A program made the position numbers and the translations under genes. From Locusta migratoria (Eukaryota; Arthropoda; Insecta; Orthoptera; Acrididae), in assembly GCA_026315105.1 (NCBI GenBank), contig CM048750.1, positions 167,552,549 to 167,616,548 on the forward strand: 64,000 nucleotides of DNA, written 5' to 3'. Position 1 is the first letter of the stretch, and each line of letters starts with the position of its first letter. The notes beneath the pieces were generated by a model that saw nothing but the letters and a program-made list of their open reading frames with translations, made no database searches and was not told the origin of the DNA. Shown one piece after another: positions 11,996 through 23,110 of this stretch.

Positions 11996-12237
11996 TTTAA
12001 TTACACTCAAGTATTTTACATATCCAGGCGATGTGCGTTATCAGGCACGTTCGGCAAAGGACGAGGTAGCGCAGCGCCGCCAGTGCGGCTGCTAGCAAAT
12101 GGGCCGCGGAGAGTGGTGCAGTTGGTGGTCGTATAAAAACTTGGATGCAGGAAGTTTTGATTGCCACACCTCATGTTTGCACAGCGTGCGATTTACCAGT
12201 GTACCACAGGCGTCGTCGACGTTCTGTCAACTCTATT

Positions 12238-12500
12238 TAGAGACAAGACTTCCTGCAGGAACTGGGGTTGTCTACAGTGTTGCCATTGTGGAAACAGCCA
12301 GACTTACAGTATATCAGTGCGGCCAGGGTTTTGTCCCGGAGTCACGATCGGCCAATATCATCAGAGACACGTCCTCACAACAAACAGTCTGTGTCACGTC
12401 ACAACGAGTAGACCCACTGTCTCATGGCGGCCAGCCAGTTCGCTAGCGATCGCGGTCTACTCGTTGCGACGTGACACGGAGTTGTGAAGTCTTGTCTCTA
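12238..12500. repeat. Small fold-back (nested inverted repeats)
   Basis: The outer arms are exact 15-bp complements: 12238-12252 and 12486-12500. The inner arms at 12391-12413 and 12455-12477 are complementary at 22 of 23 positions, around a 41-bp GC-rich loop. Together they could form a long cruciform. Overlapping frames here (12099-12487) look like chance and match no family I know. Confidence 0.7.
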
Positions 12501-12950
12501 TACTGTGTCAGATCGACGCGGACTTTCAGATTCAGTGGCCACCAGCTGCTGGTAATATTTTATGTCACAGAGTGTACAACAGATAATTCAGGGGATATGA
12601 CGTAATAAACAATGAAATGGGCAAAAACTGCTGTATCAAGCGAGAACGTAGCACATCTCCTCCTAAACCACTGGACAGATTTAAACTAAATGTGATGCAA
12701 ATATTCCTTACCGTGGGGGTCACTCACTATCAACATAACATTTCGTACGGTGCGTAACGAATGGACTTCGACAAGGGCTACAGTTCAACTCCGATTGATG
12801 AAACTTTGCAAATTTTACATTCAAGACCATACCAACATCCGTGTCTACGTAATATTTAATACGGTACATGGCTGACGGTACCTTCGACACCTTTTCAATA
12901 ATCACAAAGAAAGTTAACACATATACATAATTTTTCATAGGCACAGGAGG
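12501..12950. other. Unclassified dispersed-repeat stretch
   Basis: Contains ATTCAGGGGATATGACGT near 12587-12604. Related versions occur at about 14812 and 18117, which suggests an unnamed repeat family. No coding signal. Confidence 0.4.
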
Positions 12951-12961
12951 CGATATACTAA

Positions 12962-13150
12962 GCCGGCCGCGTTGGCCGAGGGGACTGAGGCTCTCCAGTC
13001 ACGGTCTGCACGGCCACTACGGTCGGGGGTTCGAATCCCCTCTCGGGCATGGATGTTTGTGCCGCCCTTAGTTAGTTCATAAGTAGTTTGTAAGTTTAGG
13101 GACTGATGACCCCGCAGTTAAGTCCCATAAGCTATACAAACATTTGAAAT
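12962..13150 (+). mobile_element. SINE-A copy with 10-bp TSD
   Basis: The head begins GCCGGCCGCGTTGGCCGAG, the B box is GGTTCGAATCC, and the tail has GGGACT..AGTCCC. CGATATACTA flanks it at 12951-12960 and 13151-13160. The flank and body are little changed, so it is a fairly recent insertion. Confidence 0.95.
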
Positions 13151-13177
13151 CGATATACTAATGAGGTGAAGGAGGAC

Positions 13178-13179
<2 letters not shown>

Positions 13180-13238
<59 letters not shown>
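13180..13238. repeat. (GA)n microsatellite
   Basis: An uninterrupted GA run followed by a purine-rich G/A stretch to about 13330. Confidence 0.95.
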
Positions 13239-13241
<3 letters not shown>

Positions 13242-13343
13242 GGGGGAGGGAGGAATGAGAGAAAGGAGACGGGCTGAGATGGAGAGAGGAATACAGGAAC
13301 AGGAGAAGGACGGAGAGAGAAGGAAAGATAATTACTAACTCAA

Positions 13344-13515
13344 AATGTTTGTGTGTGGGGTCATCGGTCCCTAAACTTACACACTACTTATGAACTAGCT
13401 ATTACTAAGGACGTCACAAATATCCATGCCCAAGGGGGATTCGAACCCCCGATCGTAGTGGCCGTGCAGACGGTGTCTGGCGCGCCGCAGACCGCTTGGC
13501 CACCGCGACCGGTTG
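13344..13515 (-). mobile_element. SINE-A copy with 11-bp TSD
   Basis: Antisense SINE-A, with TACTAACTCAA duplicated at 13333-13343 and 13516-13526. It has several CpG-type changes in the head, and the 3' hairpin arm is partly lost. Confidence 0.92.
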
Positions 13516-13689
13516 TACTAACTCAAGAGTGGAATAAATAATATCCGTACCTGGATAACACTGGGTTTTTAGTTAGTGTGCTCTATGCGTCACCGATTTG
13601 TAATTTTTCCTATGTTTGTAGTAATTAGCGCTCAGCATTTTTTAGCCTGCGTGCGTAGTTGACGCTGAAAAACATATAGCCTACGCACG

Positions 13690-13960
13690 CCACTACCTCG
13701 AAACGGCGGCAACGTTCCGGTCGGCACGTAGCACATGTTTTACATAGAAGCTGGGGTAAAAGAGGCCGTTCCTCCCACGCGCGCGCGTAAACAAGTGCAA
13801 ATGGCGGCCACTTAGCGATGGTAAGTGCAGGGCGGCCTTCCTTCGCCGTGACGCGGGCGCAGCTTAATCGGTTTCCGCCAACAGGGAAACACCTATTTAC
13901 GGCGGCACGGGCCTATGTTTGTAAACACCTGCGCCGCTGAGTCGTCCCAGGGCACGCATT
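13690..13960. promoter_or_regulatory. GC-rich block, possible promoter or first exon
   Basis: A CpG-rich island in AT-rich surroundings. It contains AAATGGCGGCC near 13799 (YY1-like) and, just downstream, GATGGTAAGTG, which matches a splice donor. It could be the 5' end of a host gene with a distant second exon, as expected for a genome with huge introns, or a GC-rich transposon piece. There is no reading frame to decide. Confidence 0.25.
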
Positions 13961-14443
13961 GTCTCATCGCATACAAGCACCTCCATTCAAATACCCGAAT
14001 TCCTCGCAACCGGGACACATCACGAGATGAGGCTGTACTAGTTTTCGGGGCTCCTTATATGGTATAGATGGGTATGTGTTTGCGTCTGACGGTTGTAGAG
14101 TCAGTCGGAAATACCTTCCGACAAAGCAGAATGAAGATCAGGCCAAGGTCACATTTACGTACAAAGAACATGGAGGAACCCTATGCTTAAAAGTATCGCT
14201 ACACGCTGATCGTTGTCACACGGTACATCACTGTTCAGCCATTTGTCAACCTGGCTGCGGCCAGGTTCAGAGTAAATGATGATTGTGTATTCAAAAATCC
14301 GAGAAACGAGACTAAATATCAATACATATTATGAAAATGGATGTACAATGTTTAAGTGTGTGTGTGGTTTCCTCATCTCCTAACCTACTGGTCAGTTCAA
14401 AACAAACTTGGTACACATGCTCCTTAATGCACGAAAATCTGTC

Positions 14444-14646
14444 GCCGGCCGCGGTGGCCGAGGGGACTGAGGCGCTCCAGTCACGGTCTGCACGGCCACT
14501 GCGGTCGGGGGTTTGAATCCCCCCTCGGGCATGGATATTTGTGCCGTCCTTAGTCTTAGCTAGTTCATAAGTAGTTTGTAAGCTTAGGGACTGATGACCC
14601 AGTAGTTAAGTCCCATAAGTTCTACACACATTTGAACATTTTGATT
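14444..14646 (+). mobile_element. SINE-A copy with 12-bp TSD
   Basis: A full-length SINE-A with CGAAAATCTGTC at 14432-14443 and 14647-14658. It interrupts an older unclassified repeat whose sequence resumes on the right. Confidence 0.95.
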
Positions 14647-14892
14647 CGAAAATCTGTCACAACAGAGGACCACGTGCCACATCTGCTTCTAAACTAGTGG
14701 GGCGATTTCAACGAAACGTACTATAAAAATCCGTTAGCATCAGCAAACTGTCGCTGTAGAAATAAATAAATGAAAAAAAAAAAAAAAAAAACACACACAC
14801 ACAAATGACGCACAGTTCAGGAGATACAACGTCATAAACAATGAAACCTACTTCATCATGCGATCCATGAGTAACGAGACTGACAATACAAA

Positions 14893-15090
14893 AATGTTCA
14901 AATGTTTGTAGAGCTTATGGGACTTAACTACAGGGTCATCAATCCCTAAACTTACAAACTACTTATGAACTACCTACAACTAAGGACGGCACAAATATCC
15001 ATGCCCGAGGGGGGATTCGAACCCCCGACCGTAGTGACCGTGAAGACCGTGACTGGAGCGCCTCAGTACCCTCGGCCACCGCGGCCGGCC
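14893..15090 (-). mobile_element. SINE-A copy
   Basis: Complete antisense SINE-A, from AAATGTTCAAATG to GCCGGCC. The imperfect flanks CTGACAATA (left) and CTGGCAATA (right) are probably a diverged TSD. Confidence 0.92.
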
Positions 15091-16050
15091 TGGCAATATA
15101 CTTTAAGCACTACTTCATACATTTACGAAACTTTTTCTCGCTGAAAACCCCGACCAAATGATGAAAGGATAGATTACTACTTTTCCGCGGTTCTTCCAAT
15201 AAAACTGCGACATTCGGAATGACGTTACAATTTGACTAATAATTGTATTTTCAAGACAGTACACCAACATATTCAATTTACCACCGAAATTATATAAACG
15301 TACGACTTACAGTTCACGAGATATGCGGTCAAATAAAATTTAGTTCTTCATCAGTTCTAATTTCTGCGCTTCCTAATGTAAACTGGACAGGAATTTCGCC
15401 TTATGCAGCACACATTTCGCGTTTTTATTAACCAAACGTTTCGGTACTTCTTGTGCCATTTTCCGTGTTTTTTTTCCCTTTTTCGCCATTTATTGACAAA
15501 CAGCACCGATCGACAAAGAACAGAGCAAAACTCAAAAAAGGAAATAATAACATCATTAAACATGATACCACGGCGCAAACAAACGAGAACAACGCCATAG
15601 CCAAAAATAACAAGCTGTAAAACACGTTATTGCTTAAGTAATGCAACATGTAAATCGTGGCAATAACTTCATGTACTAATTATAAAGGTAAACAAGCAAA
15701 GGATGATGGCACTATAACTGCCAAAACCTGTTTGGTCGATAAAACTACAGGCGGTGGAATTCCTCTCCAATCTAGTTCTTAAAACAAACCAGCCCCATCA
15801 CAAATACGTTTTCGATGTATTACTTCTTTACTACTACCTCTAATCGCGATATACACGTCCTGAAAACATTTAGGGGATAGGAGGTGAGATATACACAATA
15901 TACATATGTCAACGTATTTGATTGAGATATTGATTACAATTGTAATTTGTTTGCGATACATTATGATATTTTGCTGTCTCCACTCTTAACTTGAAGTTTA
16001 CATGGCGTTTACTCAGAGCGAGGCACTATGGGGCTATACCACAATAGTGA
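15091..16050. other. Unassigned AT-rich stretch
   Basis: Overlapping frames of 60-73 codons on both strands around 15357-15649 are low-complexity, with no motif. No repeat family is recognised. Confidence 0.35.
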
Positions 16051-16055
16051 AAAAA

Positions 16056-17690
16056 TCATCCTCGTTGTCCTCTAATATGATGTGTGAGCATTGCAGTTGC
16101 ACACCTACGTGGCATGGACAGTATGAGGTCATTAATCAGCTGTTGAGGGGCATTTGGCCATTCTTCCAAGAGAGCAACCGTTATCGGAGGTGAAATTCTG
16201 GCTACAATACGTCTGTGAAGTGCAACGTAGGACACATCTAAAGATCGAAGGATCTCGTCTCTGTGCCTCTGAGCAGTCTAAGTGACAATCTGAACGAGAC
16301 AGAAGACCGTACGTCCGCCAATACAAACTCCCGCCCACACCATACGTCCACCATTACTGCAAATAAGAAGGATTGTTCCGAGTTCCACGTTCTCTACAGA
16401 TGAGCGAATGACGATTGTCCGGCTGAACACAAGATCTTAACTCATCTGTGAACAGAACCTGGCGCCATTCGTAATGAATCGAATCCTAATGTTCCTCCGC
16501 CCAGTTTCTGCGGGCTATACGGTGTCGTGGTTTTAATGGGACACACACCACAGGCCTCTAGTCTTGTGTAGTTCGCGAACGAACTAGTTCCGAAGAGCGC
16601 TCCCGCAGGCGAACTACGTGAACTAGTTCGTAGATCCCTCGCCATTTAGTACGTCCGCTCCTTTTCCGAAGACTGACGGGTAACAGCGAGAGGACGCGAG
16701 AGCGCGCAGAATCGCGTGATTTCCTTCTACCAGTTGCCGTCATTTCGAGCTAAGATGCAGCTCAGCTGTAGTTTTAGTAGTGGTAGCAAAAGCCAAATCG
16801 AGCGGAGGAACAAAAAAGAGCGACCTACTTCATAGCCGAGCTGCGAACTAAAAGGAGAGCTACCGGTCGCGAACTAAAATATGTGCGATAGGTCGCGAAC
16901 TAAAATATGCGCGATAGGTCACGAAAAGAATTAAAAATCACGTGTTTGCCTTCTGCTGATGAGAGCCATTTCGAGGTTAGCGTATGCCTGTTAGATTACA
17001 TAGTTCAGTGCTACGAAATTCCTGCTTTGCAGTATTCTACACTCTGCAATATCTGACTAATAAATTCTATAAAGCTAAGATATAGAGATAACTCTAAACT
17101 TACACGCGATAAATTATACACAAACTGTTTGTTTTGGTTTGCGTGAAATCGTTAGCGGCTCAAGCAGCTAGCGCATGAAGCAGCTAGGTGGGGGAACTTC
17201 TCCCTCCACCTGCATGCGCAGACCACGCCGTCACTGGGAGCGGACGAACTAAAAGAACGAACTAGTTCGCGATAGTGAGCGCTCCCGATCGCGATTATGC
17301 GCAAGTCACAGGCCTCTCATGCGTAGAGGCCACATTCCCGAAGGCGATTTCGGACTGTTTGTGTTGATATTGCGCGTCCTTTTGCTGCCTGGAGGGTGCG
17401 TTGCAGCTGAGTTGCATTCAGCTTCCTGTCTCGACAGGCTGTTAACTGAAGATAACAGTCATCCGTTGCTGATGTTACCCGTTGCCGAACATGACCTTGC
17501 CTTCTTTTAACGGTTCATGTTGTCTGGAATGGTGCGCAGGTCCTGGAAGTAACTCTTTGGGATACTCCAATAGCTGCAGCCATCTCTCTTTCTGTCACGC
17601 TTCCTACCTTCCTATGGCTCCCCTTGCCATAGCATTGGGTAAGTCAAGCAATGGTTGTATTGCCCTACCTGCTCACTACACTATCTGAAC
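16056..17690 (-). pseudogene. Tc1-like transposase, split by a hAT element
   Basis: A cut-and-paste transposase fossil on the minus strand. The N-terminal half (about 17650-17317) shows EREMAAAIGVSQRV and RQRVTSATDDCYLQLTACRD. It continues with LNATQLQRTLQAAKGR and STQTVRNRLRECGLYA, the paired helix-turn-helix and linker of Tc1 enzymes. After the 750-bp interruption, the sequence resumes with PVVCVPLKPRHRIARRNWAE, then WRQVLFTDELRS (first catalytic Asp) and RERGTRNNPS. The C-terminus is VALLEEWPNAPQQLINDLI and SMPRRCATAM, with a stop at 16056-16058. The segment that should carry the second Asp and the DDE Glu is deleted. Frameshifts and stops are present. Confidence 0.88.
16559..17308. mobile_element. 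Non-autonomous hAT element, 750 bp
   Basis: Inserted in the Tc1-like gene and flanked by a perfect 8-bp TSD CAGGCCTC (16551-16558 and 17309-17316), the hAT signature length. The ends are TAGTCTTGTG and, on the other strand, TGACTTGCGC, imperfect inverted repeats of TAGACTTGC type. Subterminal GAACTAGTTCG motifs occur at both ends. A 26-bp tandem unit (ATAGGTCGCGAACTAAAATA core) repeats at 16865-16916. There is no transposase, so mobilisation would need a partner element. A related right end lies at 57.5 kb. Confidence 0.88.
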
Positions 17691-18869
17691 CCAAATGCTG
17701 GCGTAAGACGTTTTGTAGAGTAAACACAAATCAACACCAACCCCCTCTCCAGCAACTTTGTTATTACCACTATTTCGGTTGCCGTAATGTTGTCTGCACT
17801 ACGTAGAACCGAAAGAAAGGACGTCGAACCATTGCAGTTCATCCTGCCGACGACAATACTTCAGAACCTACGTATTTCTATTGATCTCTTAATTGTTTTG
17901 ACCAGTGCATTTCGCAGACAGTACGGCTGTACACCACTGAATGTACTTTAGAAATTATAGCACAGCACCAGACGTAATGCAAGTCATATGACGACAAACT
18001 AAGAGATAGGCATATTTTAATATATTACGTCTTTACTACTAAATACATTCGTAACACATTTCTCTTTCTAATATTCTATACTACGAACCTGGAAAATTAC
18101 ATTATTGTAGGACACACAGTTTAGGAGATATGACGTCATAAGGATGGGAGTCACATGTCAACGAAACTGAAATGGAAAGGGAGCAGGGTATAAAGCGATG
18201 GACAGAGAGGAAAGAAGGAGTTGCCTAAGAAAGGAATGAACACACATTAGGGCAGTGGTTCAGCCACGGGGGTGGGAACGGGATAATGGGACTGACGCAC
18301 CCCCCCCCAGCACCTCCTAAAGTTATTTTTAAATATTATGGTAAAAAAAAACAGGCCGGCTCCGGAATTTTGAAATAGTACACATGCAATAAATCACACC
18401 GTAACTAAAATTTTCCAAGTCCACGTGAACGTGACAATGAATCATCAACGAGATGGCGCCACTGAGAACGTATGCTGTTCTTACTCTGAGCGATTTCAAT
18501 GCCGCCGCGACCAGCTTTGATACTGCCGCTATTGTTCCTGTTGTGAAGTTACGAGCCGATTGTTCATATGCGGCGACCCGTTGCTTAGCAGGTCAGCGGA
18601 GCCAACGAGTGCAATATTATGTTGTTCAATTTTTACACATAGTGTCATGTTAATTAAACAGTTATAACATCGGCGAGCTTCTTATATTTCTGATAGCAAA
18701 TGATGAGAATCCTTTACCATTAATAAATTCAGTAAGATTTATTTAAAAAAAATAGCCTCCCCCAGAAACAAATGGCTGCACCACTGCATCAGGGTAACGC
18801 CGGTAACCAGGGCGGATTCAGGGGGGCGGCACAGGGGCTCGTCCTCCTCTCCCCCCAAACGGTCTGACG

Positions 18870-18872
<3 letters not shown>
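17691..18872. other. Unclassified repeat-like stretch
   Basis: Contains CACAGTTTAGGAGATATGAC near 18117, a third copy of the motif seen at 12.6 and 14.8 kb, and a poly-C tract near 18301. The frame at 18453-18653 has no recognisable motif. Confidence 0.35.

Positions 18873-18940
<68 letters not shown>
18873..18940. repeat. (GA)n microsatellite, left part
   Basis: A pure GA run broken by the SINE-A that follows. Its continuation is at 19141-19206. Confidence 0.95.
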
Positions 18941-18943
<3 letters not shown>

Positions 18944-19138
18944 TGTTCAAATGTTTGTTAAGCTTATGGGACTTAACTACGGGGTCATCAGTCCCTAAAC
19001 TTACAAACTACTTATCAACTACCATATACTAAAGACGGCACAAATATCAATGCCCGAGGGCGGATTCGAACCCCCGACCGTAGTGGCCGTGCAGACCGTG
19101 ACTGAAGCACCTCAGTCTCCTCGACCACCGCGGCCGGC
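18941..19138 (-). mobile_element. SINE-A inserted in a (GA)n array
   Basis: Antisense SINE-A with GA repeats on both sides, so the TSD cannot be told apart from the array. Either the SINE landed in the array or the array expanded around it. Confidence 0.93.

Positions 19139-19140
<2 letters not shown>

Positions 19141-19206
<66 letters not shown>
19141..19206. repeat. (GA)n microsatellite, right part
   Basis: Continuation of the split GA array. Long opposite-strand frames of Glu-Arg or Ser-Leu repeats across it are artefacts. Confidence 0.95.
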
Positions 19207-19210
<4 letters not shown>

Positions 19211-20175
19211 AGGAGAGGGAAAGAGAGAGGTGGTGAGGGAAAGAATCTTAGCATTAAAATAATTAACATTTACTTACGGGCAGTCTGTAATTGTGAGTTT
19301 AAAACAGCAAAACTCCCTGTAACGTAACGTAACTTGACTTTTTGTGTTAGGCTTCCATTCAAATGCCTCTTGCTCTTTTTTGTCACTAATTTACGATAAA
19401 AATAAGTGAAAGTTGTTTATTGTTTCCTGATTGCTTGGGAGATAAATGAGCTATTGTGTATGTTTTACTCATGCGTAAATAAAGTTAAAGGATTTAACTA
19501 AGTAAAAAAACTGAATTTCAAGGGCTGCGTTCAGGCTGGCGCATTCAGATGTTCTCGATAAACGGATTATCTGATTCTTTTCCTAGACACTAAGAAATGG
19601 TACTCCCACCCATTATAAAAAGTTCTATTTGAAGCTACAAGTTTCGATTTTCCAGTTATTAAAGAAAATTAGAAATTTCAACAGCATTTTCCGACAATCA
19701 GATACAAAGGAATGTCATAGTAATAGAAATTACTCTCGAAACACAGTCAAGTGTAATTTTCATAACAAACTTTTCACACTGCAGCGGAGATTGCGCTGAT
19801 ATGTAACTTCCTGGCAGATTAAAACTGTGTGCTGTACTTCTTGTTACGAATGATTCTCTTTAACAGAGAGCTGGGATACAGACTAGTCTGAAATCACGCA
19901 CTGTCATTTTTATTTTCTCGTCCATCGGACGACGAAACCAAAGGAATCAGCCGTTAATTATTTCAGTTCCGAGAGCGACAGGCTCTGGCACCCGGTGCCC
20001 CCCCCCCCCCCCCCCACCCGCGCCCCAGCACCAGTGGTTTATATTATTGCAATGGCAATGTATGAGGTGTAACAAACAACAAATGTATATAAAAATAAAT
20101 ATAAAAATGATGAAGCCGAGACCTAATCAAGCGTGGACCTACAGTGGCACTGGCTCTCCTACCTGCTATGGGGTC
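19207..20175. other. Mostly unassigned, with one known-repeat fragment
   Basis: At 19778-19838 CTGCAGCGGAGATTGCGCTG and ACTTCCTGGCAGATTAAAAC resemble a repeat I recall as frequent in grasshopper genomes (from memory, not searched). A C-run of 18 lies at 19998-20015. Nothing else is recognised. Confidence 0.45.
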
Positions 20176-20186
20176 AGGGTTGCCAT

Positions 20187-20395
20187 GCCGGCCGCGGTGG
20201 CCGAGGAGACTGAGGCGCTCCAGTCACGGTCTGCACGGCCACTACGGTCGGGGGTTCGAATCCCCCCTCGTGCACGGATATTTGTGCCGTCCTTAGTATT
20301 AGCTAGTTTGTAAGTAGTTTGTAAGTTTAGGGACTGATGACCCCGTAGTTAAGTCCCATAAGCTTAACAAACATTTGAACATTTGAGGGTTGCCA
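20187..20395 (+). mobile_element. SINE-A copy with 11-bp TSD
   Basis: A full-length, well preserved copy. AGGGTTGCCAT flanks it at 20176-20186 and 20396-20406. The tail hairpin arms GGGACT (20330-20335) and AGTCCC (20352-20357) are intact, which makes this a good reference copy. Confidence 0.95.
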
Positions 20396-20406
20396 TTCGA
20401 AAAACT

Positions 20407-21110
20407 TTTTTCCTCTTAAGTAAGCAACTAAAAACCTAACATATCACTCATTATTTGTTCCCTTATTTTGAATCAAACTATTTCTTAAAATTCATCTTTG
20501 ATGCCATGCGAGACGTGTTGACCTTTCTTATGACGCCTTACGTGTTCTTTCAATGCGAGATGGTATTGACAGTAAATCAATTATGTTTAAAAACTTCCCT
20601 CGTCTTGGATTACCAAAAATCAAGATTTTTTCCTCTTAACCTCCAAAGGGATTACCCTCTTTGCCAAAATCAAATCACAACAATGACAACTAAAACCGAT
20701 TTCCAATGCTTTTCTTCTTCTTCTTCCTCTTCTTCAGATATTTGGTCACCTTTATTTAGAGATGTCAATGTGTTCCAAGAACAAAACCGTTTTTGGTGGC
20801 TTAATGAGTCTTCGTGCTCTGGAATCATTTAATGTAATTTTTTCCACTGTGTGAGATCATTGTTAGCCATACGTCACGAAATATTTTGCATGGTCTGCGA
20901 AACAAAGCTTTTTTTATGTTAGCCAACTAACAATGGCACACCTTTTGATGGTTAGGAAACTGTTTTATGAAACTAATCTTCCGACAATTTTCTTCCCTCT
21001 ATAAGAGAATCGCTTAAGTTAGGTTCAGTTTTCTCTTCGCTACAGTTTTTCTACAATAAGGCATCTCGTTGCATCCGAAAGCCACAGTGACCAGGTCCCT
21101 GGATCCTTAA
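20407..21110. other. Unassigned, one 125-codon frame
   Basis: The frame at 20455-20832 (+) has a short serine run encoded by TTC/TCT repeats and no domain I recognise. Without an initiation context, homologue or neighbours, I treat it as chance. Confidence 0.3.
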
Positions 21111-21120
21111 ATCAAATAGG

Positions 21121-21317
21121 GAGCCGGCCGCGGTTGCCGAGGGGACTGAGGCGCTCCAGTCACGTTCTGCACGGCCACTACGGTCGGGGTTTCGAATCCC
21201 CCTTAGGGCATGGATATTTGTGCCGTCCTTAGTCTTAACTAGTTCGTAAGTAGTTTGTAAGTTTAGGGACTGATGACCCCGTAGTTAAGTCCCATAGGCT
21301 ATACAAACATATTACTT
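21121..21317 (+). mobile_element. SINE-A copy with 10-bp TSD
   Basis: The head begins GCCGGCCGCGGTTGCCGAG. ATCAAATAGG is duplicated at 21111-21120 and 21318-21327. Confidence 0.95.
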
Positions 21318-21477
21318 ATCAAATAGGTATTTTCTTGAGCTGAAGAGGAATCTATGGGTAAAACTAACGGCTGTATCCGCATTTGAAGTTCCCGGCATTT
21401 CCTCTGCTGTAGAAATAGACCCTAAATCGCATTTTGGAAAAATACTGGTTCCGCTTTCTCCTTTTAAAATTATGGAA

Positions 21478-21657
21478 AGCTATGGGACCAAATTGCTGTG
21501 GTCATCAGTCCCTATACTTACAAACTACTTATGAACTAACTTATACTAACGACGACACAAACATCCATGCCGGATGGAGGATTCGAAACTCCGACGCGGG
21601 AGGTCGCACGATCCGCAACGTGGCGCTCCAGACCGCTCGGCTACTCCCGCGCAGCGG
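21478..21657 (-). mobile_element. SINE-B copy
   Basis: On the minus strand it has GCGGGAGTAGCCGAGCGGTC, the B-box region, and the tail with GGGACTGATGACC. The GT array begins about 35 bp further on. Confidence 0.88.
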
Positions 21658-21689
21658 CAACGAACATTTGTATTTATATCGTCTGCTGC

Positions 21690-21691
<2 letters not shown>

Positions 21692-21771
<80 letters not shown>
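21692..21771. repeat. (GT)n microsatellite
   Basis: About 40 GT units with one TTTG interruption. Cys-Val and Thr-His frames through it are artefacts. Confidence 0.95.
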
Positions 21772-21772
<1 letters not shown>

Positions 21773-22649
21773 ATGTGTTTACGTCACGGAATTCTCAGAG
21801 CTAAGCTACGTCAAGTGAGGAGGAACAAACATTTGAATGTGGTGGTGCGTTATTATTGCTAGATGAATTAAGAAGACGATAAAAAACACATGGACCAAAA
21901 CATAAAAGTCGTGGCGGGCATGACATGCTTTGTGGACTTAACATGGAAGACGGTTCTGGCTTTCGTAATTTCACAAGGATATCGCCGTCAGATCTAGAAA
22001 TTACGCTAAATACTGTATGGCCCTTTGTCTCCAAAAAAGACACGAATTTCTGGAAGACAATCGCAGTGAAACAAATACGTGCTATAACACTTCGGTCTTT
22101 TACAACAGAAGATTCCTACCAAATTCTAGCATATTTATTTTTATTTCAAAGCCAGCTATACCTAAAATAGTTCCTGCAGTTTGTAAAGTTTTGGTTGAAG
22201 GATTCTGTAAAGGTAATTCATTTATTTATTATAACTGAAACATCTCACATCCATAGCAATAAATGTGACCCAAGCTGAACGATTGCAGTGTTACGTCGCT
22301 GAAAAATATGAATAACTTACAATTAAAGTTTCACTATTACTGTTACTTAAGTAACAGAATTTAGTGTCCTTAAATACTAATTTTAAATTTAAAACAATGC
22401 TTATTCTGTTTCACTTTGTTATATTTTGTCAGGTACTGCATTTTGTGTTGCGTCACAGCTCTTGCTGGGGTGTGTTATATTTTTATTGGTTATATATTTC
22501 TTTTTATTTAACATTACGATACAAAAATCAAACTCTGTCATCCAAAATAAAAATAATTTCCTCATTACTGAGGTTTGTAAATGTGCCAATGAATGTTACA
22601 AAGGAATCAGGAGCAGAAATTGAAACAGTTGAGATAAAAGTTGATGATG

Positions 22650-23110
22650 AGGATTCTCCTATAGCATCCACTTGTTGGGTCATCATCTGGTTGCACCCTA
22701 AAGCTTTTTGTTCTTATTCATACAAAACATCATAAATTCTTTTTGTGACCACTGCTCGTTGGTAGGACGGAAGATCCTTCAGTTTACTCATTTGCTAACC
22801 ACGAACTTCCCAAAGGCTGTGACGGCGTCATTTTGTGGTCGTCTTCTTGCTGCTTCTCCATACTTTATGCAGGCAGCAGCTTTCTCTATGGGATCTCTTC
22901 TTCCATCCCTCTTCACCCGTTTCTGTGGTGGTGTTGGTTCTGCTGTAGTTTCACCAGGGGAACTGGACTGGCAAGTCTTGCGAAACCTGATGACAAATTT
23001 ACTTGTTTCAGATAACAGCAAGATAAGAGGAATAGCGTGAAAAGGAAATTGTTTTTCGCCAGGCCCTTCGCTCCCCCCATTGTGTGGAAAAAGGGATGGG
23101 AAGCACAATG
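22650..23110 (-). pseudogene. MADF/BESS-type accessory protein of Harbinger
   Basis: The minus frame from 23108 to 22788 carries a basic, Pro/Thr-rich linker (PTPPQKRVKRDGRRDPIEKA), then NDAVTAFGKFVVSK. After a frame change it continues as KDLPSYQRAVVTKRIYDVLY, the BESS-like tail found in the DNA-binding partner protein of insect Harbinger elements. The N-terminal MADF (Myb/SANT-like) domain is not visible, so only the C-terminal half remains. In active elements this partner helps the transposase reach DNA or the nucleus. Its opposite orientation between the two transposase halves suggests the standard two-gene element, compressed by deletion. No intact start was found. Confidence 0.72.

Noticed and set aside
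12099..12487. Two overlapping frames of 108-115 codons
   Set aside because: They lie across a fold-back; frames and composition look accidental.
12962..13040. Functional tRNA gene at SINE heads
   Set aside because: A and B boxes are present but the acceptor and anticodon stems do not form a cloverleaf, and the shared SINE tail follows.
19015..19269. Ser-Leu and Glu-Arg repeat proteins
   Set aside because: Translations of the (GA)n microsatellite.
21541..21818. Cys-Val and Thr-His repeat proteins
   Set aside because: Translations of the (GT)n microsatellite and SINE-B head.
22364..22735. 123-codon plus frame with hydrophobic start
   Set aside because: It overlaps the antisense BESS-like tail and AT-rich intron-like sequence; no motif.
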